Below are positions 30,201 through 39,755 of a DNA stretch of 64,000 nucleotides, one piece after another (within the stretch, counting starts at the first letter, position 1; each line of letters starts with the position of its first letter). Position numbers and translations under genes: made by a program. Below the pieces are notes generated by a model, which saw only the letters and a list, made by a program, of their open reading frames with translations, had not been told where the DNA came from and did no database searches. Source of the stretch: RBG-16-34-14 sp963798865 (GTDB lineage Bacteria; Bacteroidota; Ignavibacteria; Ignavibacteriales; Ignavibacteriaceae); the NCBI GenBank assembly GCA_963798865.1, contig CAWCVZ010000009.1, positions 1-64,000 of the forward strand. The letters are read 5' to 3'.

Positions 30201-30521
30201 GAAAATATTAAATCACTGGAAAAGGTCTCGCTTTCCATGGAACACCGTCAGCATCTTTATCTTATCTTTAAAGAGGCTATTAATAATTGTATAACACACA
30301 GTAAATGCACCGAAATAACTCTTGATGCTTCTGTTAAAGGTGGTACTTTACAAATGACTTTAAAAGATAACGGAATAGGATTCTATCCCGATGGAATTTC
30401 TAACGGTGGAAATGGTTTAAGCAACATAAAGAACAGGTCCGAATTAATCGGCGGGAAACTAAAAATATTTTCAAAAAAAGGGGAAGGTACAATAATTCAA
30501 TTTGAAGGAAATATTTTATAA
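27297..30521 (+). CDS. Propeller-type membrane sensor histidine kinase (HisKA_3)
   Basis: A 1074-residue sensor with a signal/anchor at residues about 8-30. About fourteen two-component-regulator propeller repeats follow (IYEDNKGSIWVGTENGLDQFN and similar, residues about 40-740). A Y_Y_Y domain is at about 780-838 (GEYVFRVKGSNNDGVWNEKG). One membrane span lies near 843-865. A HisKA_3 dimerisation helix has its phosphoacceptor in ADLHDNIGSSL (near 882). The ATPase domain carries an N box (KEAINNCITHS), G1 (KDNGIGF) and G2 (GNGLSNIKNR). HisKA_3 kinases pair with NarL/LuxR regulators, and one follows 37 bases downstream. The PPLWRTWW and SNNDGVWNE stretches nearly match the 16.8-20.9 kb pseudogene, so the two sensors are paralogous. 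Confidence 0.95.
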   Translation: MMNSFLILYSKSRFFLAALTILLIRSSLFPQSNQSSKLSGVTHILSETGLSQNTVHSIIQDKKGFIWFATEDGLNRYEGYNFTVFKNNLQDKFSIPDNFIWTIFEDKSGTLWIGTNSGGLSRFDYEKERFITYKNNPDNNNSLTLNNVRAIYEDNKGSIWVGTENGLDQFNREKNTFTHYKNLPGDNTSLSNNVILSIYEDKDGDLWIGSDGGLDKFNRDKNNFSNYSLSNPGSSGNVILSIYQDKNGYIWAGTLRGLISFEKKTAKFSSYLVNSSESNSINSNRINAIIEPGILNSGDEQEFLWVGTGDGLFQFDKLNKSFTKVKPSPSASPILNNNNVLSLFEDKSGLLWIGTAEDGVLKFDKERLRFRHYNHNPLNPNSLNHNTIRAIFQDEEGIVWIGTLGGGLNRLDIKTDKFFFYKNNPIDKFSLSDNSVSAIYKDRLGYLWVGTWGGGLNKTTLPLKEKSDNLKFINFKNESSISTGLSSNIIQAIFEDSDGRLWIGTGTGLDLYNGEKNQFIKFTNDPDDSNSLSSNQIQSCIIEDRGKNLWIGTWNGLNELPAEKIGYALNNPELVKFKRFSFQPDNQNSLSDERVISAFEDNEGNLWFGTYGGGLNKLPFDQKGLQDKKFINYSVKNGLPSNIIYSIKGDNSGKLWMSTDNGLSMFDPEKEIFRNYDAGDGLQGNQFFWGAGFKGVNGDLFFGGTNGFNVFKPEELKNNNYIPPIVITDFQIFNKPVEINKENSPLEKTIILTKQIELSYNQTVFSFEFSALDYTVPFKNHYAYMMEGFDKDWIYSGNRHYITYTNLDPGEYVFRVKGSNNDGVWNEKGTSLIIRILPPLWRTWWFLSLSLLLVATIIISIIYFRVKHLLDIERLRTKLAADLHDNIGSSLTEISILSEVISKKIKSEDESVKKSLGLISTNSRNLIDNMSDIVWLVNPKRDSLYDLILRLRDTYSELSSYTSISFRSENIKSLEKVSLSMEHRQHLYLIFKEAINNCITHSKCTEITLDASVKGGTLQMTLKDNGIGFYPDGISNGGNGLSNIKNRSELIGGKLKIFSKKGEGTIIQFEGNIL

Positions 30522-30558
30522 TTTCTCTTAGGTTTTAATATAAGATGAGCGTAATTAA

Positions 30559-31197
30559 ATGTTAAAAGTTGTTGTAGTTGAGGATAACGATTCTATTCGC
30601 GAAGGCTTAAAAATATTAATAGACGGCACTGAAGGATACTCATGTGTCGCTTCATTTTCAGATTGCGAAACGATGCTTAAAAAGATTGAAAAACTTTCTC
30701 CGGATGTTTTGCTAATGGATCTTGGGCTTCCGGGTATTGGAGGAGTTGAAGGAATAAAAAAAGTTAAAGCACTTCTGCCGGAATTAACAATCCTTGTGCT
30801 TACTGTTTATGAAGAAAATGATCTTATATTTGATGCTTTATGTGCAGGTGCGTCAGGTTATCTTGTAAAGAAAACTCCACCATCAAAATTGCTTGAAGCA
30901 ATTAAAGAAGCCTATGAAGGGGGATCTCCAATGAGCTCTCATATTGCAAGAAAGGTAATTGATTTTTTCCAGACTAAAAAACCGGCAGCTCCTCAAAAAA
31001 GTGATTATACTTTGACTCCCCGTGAAAAAGAAATTTTAAGCGGGCTGGTTGAAGGACACAATTTTAAATCTATTTCAGATTCTCTCTTTATTAGTATTGA
31101 AACGGTTCGTTTTCATTTTAGAAATATTTATAAAAAACTGCACGTTCATTCACAGTCTGAAGCAGTGGCTAAAGCAATAAAAGAGGGAATTATTTAA
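30559..31197 (+). CDS. NarL/LuxR-family response regulator
   Basis: A 212-residue regulator. The receiver has the acidic pocket VVEDND (residues 6-11), phospho-acceptor Asp54 (LLMDLGLPG), a Thr switch residue in LTVYEEND and Lys in LVKKTPP. The C-terminal GerE helix-turn-helix (LTPREKEILSGLVEGHNFKS, ETVRFHFRNIYKKLHVHSQ) is complete. It follows the HisKA_3 kinase by 37 bases and is its likely partner. A close paralogue follows at 31423. Confidence 0.95.
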   Translation: MLKVVVVEDNDSIREGLKILIDGTEGYSCVASFSDCETMLKKIEKLSPDVLLMDLGLPGIGGVEGIKKVKALLPELTILVLTVYEENDLIFDALCAGASGYLVKKTPPSKLLEAIKEAYEGGSPMSSHIARKVIDFFQTKKPAAPQKSDYTLTPREKEILSGLVEGHNFKSISDSLFISIETVRFHFRNIYKKLHVHSQSEAVAKAIKEGII

Positions 31198-31342
31198 GAA
31201 AACAAATCAGCAGTTCCTTTATTTAATAATCTTCAACTTCAAATCTTAAAACTTTTTTTTCCGGGGGATAAATTCCATCTACCTGTTTATGTAGTAAAAA
31301 GGTTATCATAAGAAACACAAATCTTAAAATACCTTCATTCGT

Positions 31343-31400
31343 GTAGTAGAATATGGAATATGTAAACAATACATTTCTACCCTAAATCAAAATGCGGATA
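31343..31400. promoter_or_regulatory. Shared motif pair upstream of the second regulator
   Basis: GTAGTAGAAT at 31343-31352 and AATGCGGATA at 31391-31400. The same two words recur upstream of the TonB-receptor gene (32061-32068, 32104-32113 and 32211-32220). The arrangement 23-36 bases before each start suggests a common regulatory or duplicated leader sequence; no known binding site was recognised. Confidence 0.4.
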
Positions 31401-31422
31401 ATTTATTTTACGTGATTTCTTA

Positions 31423-32046
31423 ATGATAAATATTGTTGTTGTTGAAGATAATGATACCATCCGTGAAGGATTAAAAATTTTAATAGATGGGACTAAAGAA
31501 TACACCTGCCTGCAGGTTTATGCAAAATGTGAAACTCTTCTGAAAGATTTAAAAAATTTAAATCCTGATATTTTATTAATTGATATTGGTTTACCGGGAA
31601 TGAATGGTATTGAAGGTATTAAACATATCAAGGCAATCCTGCCCGATTTAGTAATTCTCGTTTTAACAGTTTATGAAGAGAATGATCTTATTTTTGATGC
31701 ACTTTGTGCCGGTGCCAGCGGGTATATAGCAAAAAAAACTCCTCCTCAAAAGATGTTAAATGCAATTAAAGAAGCATATCATGGTTACACCCCTATGAGT
31801 TCAAAAATTGCCGGGAAAGTAATAGATTTATTCAAACAGAAAAAACCTTCTAACAGCAACGGAAATTCCGATAGTATAGAATTAACAGAAAGAGAAAAAG
31901 AAATTTTAAGCAGGCTTGTTGAAGGCAGCAGTGTAAAAGCTATTGCTGATTCTTTAATTATTAATATGGATATTTTAGGTTCGGATTTCAAGAGTATATA
32001 TAATAAATTACATAAGTTTTCACAATTGTACATGGCTGAATTATAA
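31423..32046 (+). CDS. NarL-type response regulator paralogue with degenerate DNA-binding end
   Basis: A 207-residue protein closely similar to the preceding regulator through the whole receiver (Asp54 in LLIDIGLPG, LTVYEENDLIFDALCAGASGY) and into the first GerE helices (LTEREKEILSRLVEGSSVKAIADSL). From there it departs. Where the paralogue has the recognition helix ETVRFHFRNIYKKLHVHSQSE, this protein has NMDILGSDFKSIYNKLHKFSQ, and it stops 5 residues early. The normally conserved ETVRFH contacts are lost, so DNA binding may be weak or absent. It could be a phosphate sink, a dimer partner or a decaying duplicate. It has its own upstream region of 225 bases. Confidence 0.88.
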   Translation: MINIVVVEDNDTIREGLKILIDGTKEYTCLQVYAKCETLLKDLKNLNPDILLIDIGLPGMNGIEGIKHIKAILPDLVILVLTVYEENDLIFDALCAGASGYIAKKTPPQKMLNAIKEAYHGYTPMSSKIAGKVIDLFKQKKPSNSNGNSDSIELTEREKEILSRLVEGSSVKAIADSLIINMDILGSDFKSIYNKLHKFSQLYMAEL

Positions 32047-32060
32047 TCCTATCCATATAG

Positions 32061-32220
32061 GTAGTAGATATTAATGATGATGAAGATAAATACCTTTGTT
32101 TAGGTAGTAGAATGAAGTATACTAAATCAATAGGTTATAGTGCTGTTAAATTTTTCGACCTGATTATTAATCGAATTAATTTTAATATTTTAGTTGAGAT
32201 TTACTTTAACAATGCGGATA
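32061..32220. promoter_or_regulatory. Motif copies upstream of the TonB-receptor gene
   Basis: Two copies of GTAGTAGA (32061-32068, 32104-32111) and one AATGCGGATA (32211-32220, 36 bases before the start). They match the words upstream of the regulator at 31423. This may mark a target site for the adjacent two-component system, or a remnant of a duplicated leader. Confidence 0.4.
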
Positions 32221-32255
32221 TCTAACTTGCAGATAATTGAGTTCCGGAGGAATGA

Positions 32256-35079
32256 ATGAAAATAACTTTACAATTTTTTCTTACCATCATAACAATTCTT
32301 TTATTAACAGTTGCAGGGAAATCACAAACCGGAAAAATATCCGGTACTGTTAAGGATATTTCAACCGGAGAAGCTTTACCCTTTGTTAACATAATCGTTG
32401 AAGAAACAAATTATGGCGCCGCATCAGATGTCGATGGGAATTATGCAATGATTGGAATTCCTCCGGCAACTTATTCTATAAAAGCTTCTGCAATTGGCTA
32501 TAATTCTGTAGAAGTACGTGATGTAAGAGTTTCAATCGATCTTACAACCAAGATTGATTTTGAATTAGGCAGAAACAAGCGTTGAACTTGGAGAAGAAGT
32601 TGTAATTGTTGCAACCCGACCTTTAATTACCAAAGATCTTACTTCATCTACTTCAATAGTTGGATCAGATGAGATATCTGCTTTGCCGGTTACTGAATTT
32701 CAGGAGGTTCTTCAGCTTCAGGCTGGTATTGTTGGAGGCAGTGTAAGAGGTGGAAGGCAAGGCGAAGTTGTTTATGCCATAGATGGTGTACCTGTAACTG
32801 ATGTTTATGATGGTTCCACAGTAGTTGATGTTAATGCAAATTCAATACAGGAGCTGCAATTTGTTAGCGGGGCTTTTAATGCTGAGTATGGTAAAGCGCT
32901 GTCTGGTTATGTTAACATTGCAACTAAAGATGGGAATAATAAATTTGATGGAAATGTTACAAGTTATATTGGTGAATATGTAAGTCAGCACAATGATATT
33001 TTTAGAAACATTGATGATATCAATCCAGTAAACATTTATAACTTTGAAGGTAGCCTTAGCGGACCAATAATTCCAAACAATCTGTTCTTTTATTTAAATG
33101 CCCGGTACATACATTTTGGCGGATGGCTGTATGGTAAAAGAGTTTTTGAACCCTGGGATATTACCGTTAATAATGGTCCTGCAGTTCCAATCGAAGAGAG
33201 GTATTCAATTGATTCCACTGGTGATGGAAAGTATGTTTCGATGAATGGTAATAATAAAATTTACGCCCAGGGCAAATTAACTTTCAGACCTCTTTCTGAT
33301 GTTAAAGTAAATCTTAATTATATAATTGATGATGTAAAATATAGGGACTATGATCACTCCTTCAGCTTTAATCCGGATGGTGATTACCAGAGATTCCGAA
33401 CAGGTATTACTAATATAGTTGGCATTACTCATACTTTAAGTCCTTCAACTTTTTACCAGGCTAATTTTTCTTATTTCTTTAAAAGGTATAAGCAATATGT
33501 TTACGGGGATCCATTTGACCCGAGATATACAAGTGATCTTCTGTTAGGTCAGGAGCCAACTGAAGCTCCAAGTTTCAGAACAGGCGGGACACAGGATGGA
33601 AGATTTAAAAGAATAACTAATTCATATGGAGCAAAAATTGATTTGACTTCTCAGGTGGGTTCTGTAAATCTTGTTAAACTTGGTTTTGAGCTTAACAGGC
33701 ACCAACTCGGTTTTGAAAACGTTGATATGATTGAACCACCCGGAATACCGGATCCATCGGTTAGTGGGAATCCATTTGTTACCAAAATATATCCGGATCC
33801 GAATAACCCGAATCAAAATCTTAATATTGATATTTATGATAGAAAACCAATAGAAGTCTCTTCTTATTTACAGGATAAAATTGAGTTTAGTGAAATTATT
33901 ATTAATGCAGGGGTAAGATTTGATTACTTTTATCCTGATGGCAAAATTTTGAACGATCCATCAGATCCGGATATATACAGACCAAGAAAACTTGAAAATA
34001 TTTATGTTGGCGATACAAATGGAAACGGTGAGCTGGGAGAAGGCGATCAGGTAAAAACAATTGAACAGAGAAGAAGCAGTAATGCAAATGGCACGCCCTG
34101 GTATAAAAATGCCGAGGCTAAATTCCAGGTAAGCCCCAGACTTGGTGTAGCATTTCCAATTACTGATAGGGGTGTTATACATTTCTCATACGGGCATTTT
34201 TTCCAGATTCCGAATTTTGATCTCCTTTATACAAATCCGGAGTACAAGTTTGGACAGGGCACTCAAAATTTAGGTATTGCCGGTAATCCTGATCTTAGGC
34301 CACAACAAACTATAAGCGGAGAAGTCGGGGTTCAACAAGCACTTTCAGATGTTTTAACCTTTGACTTAACAGCTTATTTCCGTGATATCAGAGATCTTGC
34401 CGGCACCAGAGCAGATGAAATCCGGTTGTTTGGGGGTTCAGGTTCTTACAGTCAATTTGTTAATAGTGATTTTGGTTTTGTTAAAGGAATTGTATTTACT
34501 GTTGATAAAAGATTATCTGACAACTGGGCGGCAACAATAGATTATACTCTTCAATCAGCTAAAGGAAATGCATCAGATCCTGCAGCCACGAGAAACCAGA
34601 TTGCCGGAGGCGAAAGACCCGAAGTGCAGCTTGTTCCTCTTAACTGGGATCAGGCGCATACAGTTAATCTAACGTTTACATATACTGACAATATTGCGTA
34701 TTGGGGATTTAGTCTCATAGGACAGTATGGAAGTGGTTTCCCCTATACACCAAGTTTCTCAGCCAATATTTCCAATTTATTAATTAATAGTGAACTAAAA
34801 CCTTCCTTTTTTAATGTTGATTTAAGAGCGTATAAAGATTTTATTTTTGGCGGCATCCGTTTAAGTATTTTTACAAGAATATTTAATCTCTTTGATACAT
34901 TAAATGAGCTTAATGTTTATGGTGATAGCGGTACCGCAGATTTTACAATCGATGAATTCCTTAGAAGAAAAGATGGTAATCCTGATAGAATTGTTAATTC
35001 ATTGGATGAATATTACAGGAACCCCACTTTCTATTCTGAACCAAGAAGAGTGGAAATGGGCGCAACAGTATTTTTCTAA
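32256..35079 (+). pseudogene. TonB-dependent outer-membrane receptor, frameshifted
   Basis: Imports a bulky substrate across the outer membrane using TonB energy. The first 110 residues hold a signal peptide and a carboxypeptidase-regulatory-like domain (GKISGTVKDISTGEALPFVN, DVDGNYAMIGIPPATYSIK). The frame then ends at 32585. In another frame from about 32572 the protein continues ETSVELGEEVVIVATRP, a plug domain (LPVTEFQEVLQLQAGIVGG, YAIDGVPVTDVYDG) and a large beta-barrel ending EMGATVFF. One surplus base near 32571 explains the shift; removing it gives about 940 residues. The aromatic C-terminus fits the BAM signal. The next gene starts 22 bases on, so this begins an operon of exported proteins. 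Confidence 0.9.
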
Positions 35080-35101
35080 AAGTTAAAAAGTCGGAATTGA
35101 T

Positions 35102-38100
35102 ATGAAGTCATTAAAAATATTAGCCCTGTTTTTCCTTGTTGTAAGTTTATTCCCTTTTGAACAACATGCCCAGCAAAGAATTACAACAAGAGGAACATCA
35201 ACTTTCAGAAAAGTTGGTGTACACAGAGGAAATCAGGTTAGAACAGTTTTTGGAAACTGGGGAGTAATAGCTCAACCCGGGAGTGAAGGGCCAAGAGGCG
35301 CATGGAAATATGATGCAAACGGATATGTCGGGGACATTTCTCCTTTAGTAGGACTTTTATTACCAATCCGTGATTATTCACAACCACCAGATGGAATTCA
35401 GGATACCGTTCATTCTGTTACAATTACTCCTGTAGACAGACCCGGAGGAGGTGAATCCAGCGGGGGAAAATCTACAACATTCGAACCCATTCCAGGTTTT
35501 GCAGATCCTACTCTGGATGAAATTGGCAAAGGTATTGCTATGAGCCATCAAACCGAAACCTGGCCTCCAAGCTGGCCTGATTATCCTGATTGGACCTACT
35601 CAACAGATAATAATGGTGATGGAATTCCGGATCCTGTTATTGTTAATGGAGTGGATGTAACCCCGAAAGTTGATTGGAATGGATATTTTGGAAGAGGACA
35701 ACTAACTGCCGACCAGGAAAGTTATTTCTGGATGGATGATTATAACGATGATGAGTTTCAATCAAGATATGGTTTCGTTTCGGACCAAACTAATCCTGGA
35801 AGAACCGGGCAATCACTTCAAGTATCTGTGAGGGGATTGCAATGGTCTAACTTTCTTGCCCAGGATGTTATTTTCTGGTTGTATAACATAACAAATGATG
35901 GAACAGAAGACTATCCCCAGGCGGTATTTGGAACTCTGGTAGGTACTTATGTTGGTGTGGAAAGTCCCGAATATTCTGATGATGCTTCGTTTTTCGATAT
36001 AAGAGAAGCTATAACTTATACCTGGGATTTTGACCATTATATTTCCCCTGCTGCTAATCCCAAATGGCTGCCAAACCCAAGAGCAGTAGGTTACATTGCC
36101 TATGCTTTTCTTGAGTCCCCCGGTAACAGTGTTGATGGAATTGATAATGACGGAGATAATGATAAAGGATATTTGAACTTTACACCCACTGCTAATTTTT
36201 TCCAGGCCACAGATTTTCAGCCAAGAACTATTCAGCCGGGAGATAAGCTGGTACTTATTAACCCCACTACATTTGAAAGAACACTTTTTACGATGCCCAA
36301 TGATACAGTAACAGTTTATTCAATGGGTGTGCCTTTCTTTCTTCAACCGGGAACAGTACTGGTAGAAGGTGATATAGATGCTAATACAAATTTAAATAAG
36401 AATTCAAGGGATGGAATAGATAACGATCTCGATGGATTAATAGACGAAAATTATCTTACACATTACAGAGTCTTCAAAAAGTCAGGTAACAATATTCTTA
36501 TTGATACTGTCGCCACTGTTATGTATAAGGATTACGTTAATGGGTCTGGTTTGAATGATATTATGCTTGATGAAGCGAGAGATGATGGTATTGATAATGA
36601 TGGGGACTGGAACCCTGAATTCGATGATGTGGGTGCGGATGGCAAACCAGGTACTGGTGATTTTGGTGAAGGAGATGGTTTACCTACTTTAGGTGAACCT
36701 AACTTCGACAGGACAGACGTTGATGAATCAGACCAGCTGGGTTTAACAAGCTTTCAATATTTTGTGCCTGCCGGAAATATTACTATGAGTAACGATGAAG
36801 ATATGTGGCGAAGATTAACTCCTGGATTTTTTGAAGTGCCTTCTTCTATTTCCCATAACGAGGCAACAAGGGGAGAAGATGGGGATTTTATGTTTGGTTC
36901 TGGGTATTTCCCTTTGCGTGCTGGGCATACTGAACGATTCTCACTTGCTTTAGCTTTTGGTGAAGACTTTAATGCAGTATTAAAAACTAAACAAATTGCC
37001 CAGACTATTTACAATGCGAATTATAATTTTCCCAAACCTCCTGATAAACCTACTTTAAGTGCTGTTCCTGAAGATGGTAAAGTTACTTTATACTGGGATA
37101 AAGTTGCAGAGAATTCGATTGACCCTACGTTGAGGATAAAAGATTTTGAAGGATATAAAATATATAAGGGAACAGATCCTGATTTAACCGATGCATTACA
37201 AATTACAAATGTGAATGGTGTAAAAGTATTTTATAAACCCATTGCCCAATATGATTTAATTAATGGAATCAAAGATATTTTTATTCCTTCTTCAACCCTT
37301 TCAAATTTAACTGCCGGTGTTCCATTTAATCTTGGTTCTGATAATGGCATTCAGAATTTCTATGTTGATAATAATGTCATAAACGGCAGAACATACTATT
37401 ATGCTGTTGTTGCTTATGACAGGGGAGATGCTTCGAAAGATATTTTTCCATCGGAAAACACAAGATTTATTTCTAAAGATGCACTTGGAAGAATATCAAC
37501 TGATAAAAATACTGTTGTGGTTGTACCAAATGCCCCTGTGCTTGGCTATGTACCACCACCTACTGGAATTGAACTTTCAAGGCAAAGTGGTAATTCAACA
37601 TCCAATCCTTTTTTTGAAGTGATAGATCCTTTCAAAGTGAAGGATGCCACTTATAATGTAACTTTTCTTGATTCAATGGTTAAAGGAGTTAAAATAGCTT
37701 ATGCATACAAGGTTGTTAATTCAACTACGGGAGAAGTTGTTTTGTCACAGGGAAAACTTAACCCGGATAACGCAGATGTATTTGAAGGAATTAGACTGTC
37801 AATTGATACAAGTTATCAAGCTACAGATAGCATTAAATATAATTCAAGTAAAAGCGGATGGAATAACGTTAACTCTAAAAATTTGCTTCCGCTGGTTTCC
37901 CAGTTTACTTCATCAACTCTTAACGGAGTACGGGCACCGAATGATTATGCTATTGTTTTTAGTGATAGCTATACTGATTCATCCAATAAGTTAACAACTC
38001 TTTTTGGACCAAATGCCCCACCGGCCAAGCAGGTTAATTTTAGGATTTATGATATAACTACTCCGGGAAATTCTGAAAGAATTCAGTTTGCATTTACAGA

Positions 38101-38653
38101 AGGTTCAACCTACAGAAAAGATACACTTTCATTCCTGGATCAGATTACATTGTCAAATGCTGATGGAACAGAAATAACCTGGAAAATAATTCTTACCGGC
38201 GATAGTTCATCTAATGTTCCTAAAGGAGGCGATTCCCTGTTCATAAGGCTCTATAAACCTTTTGATGCAGGAGACAACTTTACCTTTAGCACCAAGCGGG
38301 CTTCTTATGATGTGAACAATGTAAAAGACCAGCTTGATAAAATCAAAGTTGTCCCGAATCCTTATGTTATATCAGATGTTTTTGAGCAGCCCTTACCTCC
38401 GCAGGTTCGCGGAAGAGGAGAAAGGGTAATTAATTTTATTAATCTTCCTCCAAACAGTAAAGTACATATTTACACTTCCAGTGGAAGTCATATAAGAACC
38501 CTGGAACATAATGGCGATCTTGGGGTTGGTTCGGTTTCATGGGATGTAAGAACAAAGGAAGGTCTGGATGTAGCTTACGGTGTTTACTTCTATGTTGTGG
38601 AGGTGGATGGAGTAAGCGATAAGAAAATGGGTAAACTGGCTATAATAAAATGA
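35102..38653 (+). CDS. Large secreted protein with Asp-rich repeats, FN3-like domain and divergent sorting tail
   Basis: A 1183-residue exported protein (signal peptide ending EQHAQ). Three acidic motifs of the DGIDNDGD type (near residues 344, 440 and 498) resemble calcium-binding repeats of thrombospondin-3 or dockerin type. A fibronectin-III-like module is near residues 640-780 (KPTLSAVPEDGKVTLYWDKV, NGRTYYYAVVAYD). The tail (KVVPNPYVISDV ... GVYFYVVEVDG ... KMGKLAIIK) is a divergent form of the T9SS type A sorting domain. It lies between the TonB receptor and a PorV/PorQ gene with gaps of about 20 bases, so it is in the same operon. It may be a surface partner of the receptor; no enzyme motif is seen. 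Confidence 0.8.
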   Translation: MKSLKILALFFLVVSLFPFEQHAQQRITTRGTSTFRKVGVHRGNQVRTVFGNWGVIAQPGSEGPRGAWKYDANGYVGDISPLVGLLLPIRDYSQPPDGIQDTVHSVTITPVDRPGGGESSGGKSTTFEPIPGFADPTLDEIGKGIAMSHQTETWPPSWPDYPDWTYSTDNNGDGIPDPVIVNGVDVTPKVDWNGYFGRGQLTADQESYFWMDDYNDDEFQSRYGFVSDQTNPGRTGQSLQVSVRGLQWSNFLAQDVIFWLYNITNDGTEDYPQAVFGTLVGTYVGVESPEYSDDASFFDIREAITYTWDFDHYISPAANPKWLPNPRAVGYIAYAFLESPGNSVDGIDNDGDNDKGYLNFTPTANFFQATDFQPRTIQPGDKLVLINPTTFERTLFTMPNDTVTVYSMGVPFFLQPGTVLVEGDIDANTNLNKNSRDGIDNDLDGLIDENYLTHYRVFKKSGNNILIDTVATVMYKDYVNGSGLNDIMLDEARDDGIDNDGDWNPEFDDVGADGKPGTGDFGEGDGLPTLGEPNFDRTDVDESDQLGLTSFQYFVPAGNITMSNDEDMWRRLTPGFFEVPSSISHNEATRGEDGDFMFGSGYFPLRAGHTERFSLALAFGEDFNAVLKTKQIAQTIYNANYNFPKPPDKPTLSAVPEDGKVTLYWDKVAENSIDPTLRIKDFEGYKIYKGTDPDLTDALQITNVNGVKVFYKPIAQYDLINGIKDIFIPSSTLSNLTAGVPFNLGSDNGIQNFYVDNNVINGRTYYYAVVAYDRGDASKDIFPSENTRFISKDALGRISTDKNTVVVVPNAPVLGYVPPPTGIELSRQSGNSTSNPFFEVIDPFKVKDATYNVTFLDSMVKGVKIAYAYKVVNSTTGEVVLSQGKLNPDNADVFEGIRLSIDTSYQATDSIKYNSSKSGWNNVNSKNLLPLVSQFTSSTLNGVRAPNDYAIVFSDSYTDSSNKLTTLFGPNAPPAKQVNFRIYDITTPGNSERIQFAFTEGSTYRKDTLSFLDQITLSNADGTEITWKIILTGDSSSNVPKGGDSLFIRLYKPFDAGDNFTFSTKRASYDVNNVKDQLDKIKVVPNPYVISDVFEQPLPPQVRGRGERVINFINLPPNSKVHIYTSSGSHIRTLEHNGDLGVGSVSWDVRTKEGLDVAYGVYFYVVEVDGVSDKKMGKLAIIK

Positions 38654-38672
38654 TGAATTTAATGGAGCCAAA

Positions 38673-39710
38673 ATGAAAAAGATTTTTACAGCATTTTTTA
38701 TAATAGTAGGTTGCGGGATTTCTTACTCGCAGGCAAAGATAGGAACTACTGCCGCAACATTTCTTGAAATTCCTGTCGGACCCAGAGCGACAGCTATGGG
38801 TAGCTCATTTACATCAATTGCAAATGATGTAACTGCATCATTCTGGAATCCGGGCGGTCTTTCACGTTTGACAAGAAATGAATTTGCTGCTTCATATACA
38901 GATTGGCTGGTTGATACAAAGATGAACTGGTTTGGTGTTGCGGTAAAGCTTGATGAGGATAACGCTTTTGCTTTGAGTTTTGATCAGCTGGACTATGGCG
39001 ATGAAGAAGTTACGACTCCTGAACAGCCAAATGGTACAGGTGAAAGATGGAATGCCCAGGACCTTGCAGTGAGTGTTTCTTATGCAAGAAACCTTACGGA
39101 CAGATTTTCAATTGGCGGCAGCGTTAAATATATTTCACAAAAGATCTGGAATGAAACTGCAACAGCTTTTGCTCTCGATGTTGGACTTCTTTTTTATACG
39201 CAGCTTCCAGGTTTTAGAATTGGGATGAATATTTCAAATTTTGGGACTGAATTAAAGCTTGATGGAAAGGATTTATTGCTCGCTGCAGATATAGATCCTG
39301 CAAACTCAGGTAATAATGGTAACATTTCATCACAGCTTGAAACAGAAAGCTGGCCTTTGCCTCTCGTATTTTCTGTCGGTGTAAGTTATGATGTTATAAG
39401 TAATGAGGAATGGCTTATAACTGCAGCAACGGATGCTGTGATACCCAATAACGAGACATCTTATGCTAATGCTGGCGCTGAAATAATTTGGAATAAAATG
39501 ATATCTTTGCGTGGCGGTTATAAAGGATTTAACTTTGCTTTTCAGGATAAAAAATATTTGAATAATGGTAATGTGTTTGAAGAAACTTATTCTGTAGGTG
39601 CAGGAATTCAATATGATTTCGGAGGATTCTTTGCAAAATTTGACTATAGTTATTCCGATTTTGGAATATTCAGTGAAATTTCAAGATTTTCACTTTCAGT
39701 AGGACTCTAA
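38673..39710 (+). CDS. PorV/PorQ family outer-membrane protein
   Basis: A 345-residue outer-membrane barrel of the FadL-like PorV/PorQ family. It has a signal peptide (ending SYSQA), then the diagnostic TAATFLEIPVGPRATAMGSSF and DVTASFWNPGGLSRL, and beta-strands to a terminal ISRFSLSVGL. PorV is the T9SS component that shuttles cargo to the attachment complex, while paralogues often sit beside particular cargo genes, as here. It is 19 bases after the 1183-residue protein and 45 bases before a T9SS cargo gene. Confidence 0.92.
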   Translation: MKKIFTAFFIIVGCGISYSQAKIGTTAATFLEIPVGPRATAMGSSFTSIANDVTASFWNPGGLSRLTRNEFAASYTDWLVDTKMNWFGVAVKLDEDNAFALSFDQLDYGDEEVTTPEQPNGTGERWNAQDLAVSVSYARNLTDRFSIGGSVKYISQKIWNETATAFALDVGLLFYTQLPGFRIGMNISNFGTELKLDGKDLLLAADIDPANSGNNGNISSQLETESWPLPLVFSVGVSYDVISNEEWLITAATDAVIPNNETSYANAGAEIIWNKMISLRGGYKGFNFAFQDKKYLNNGNVFEETYSVGAGIQYDFGGFFAKFDYSYSDFGIFSEISRFSLSVGL

Positions 39711-39755
39711 AAAAAATAAATGTTAATTGTTACTAACTAAACAATGAGGTGATAT

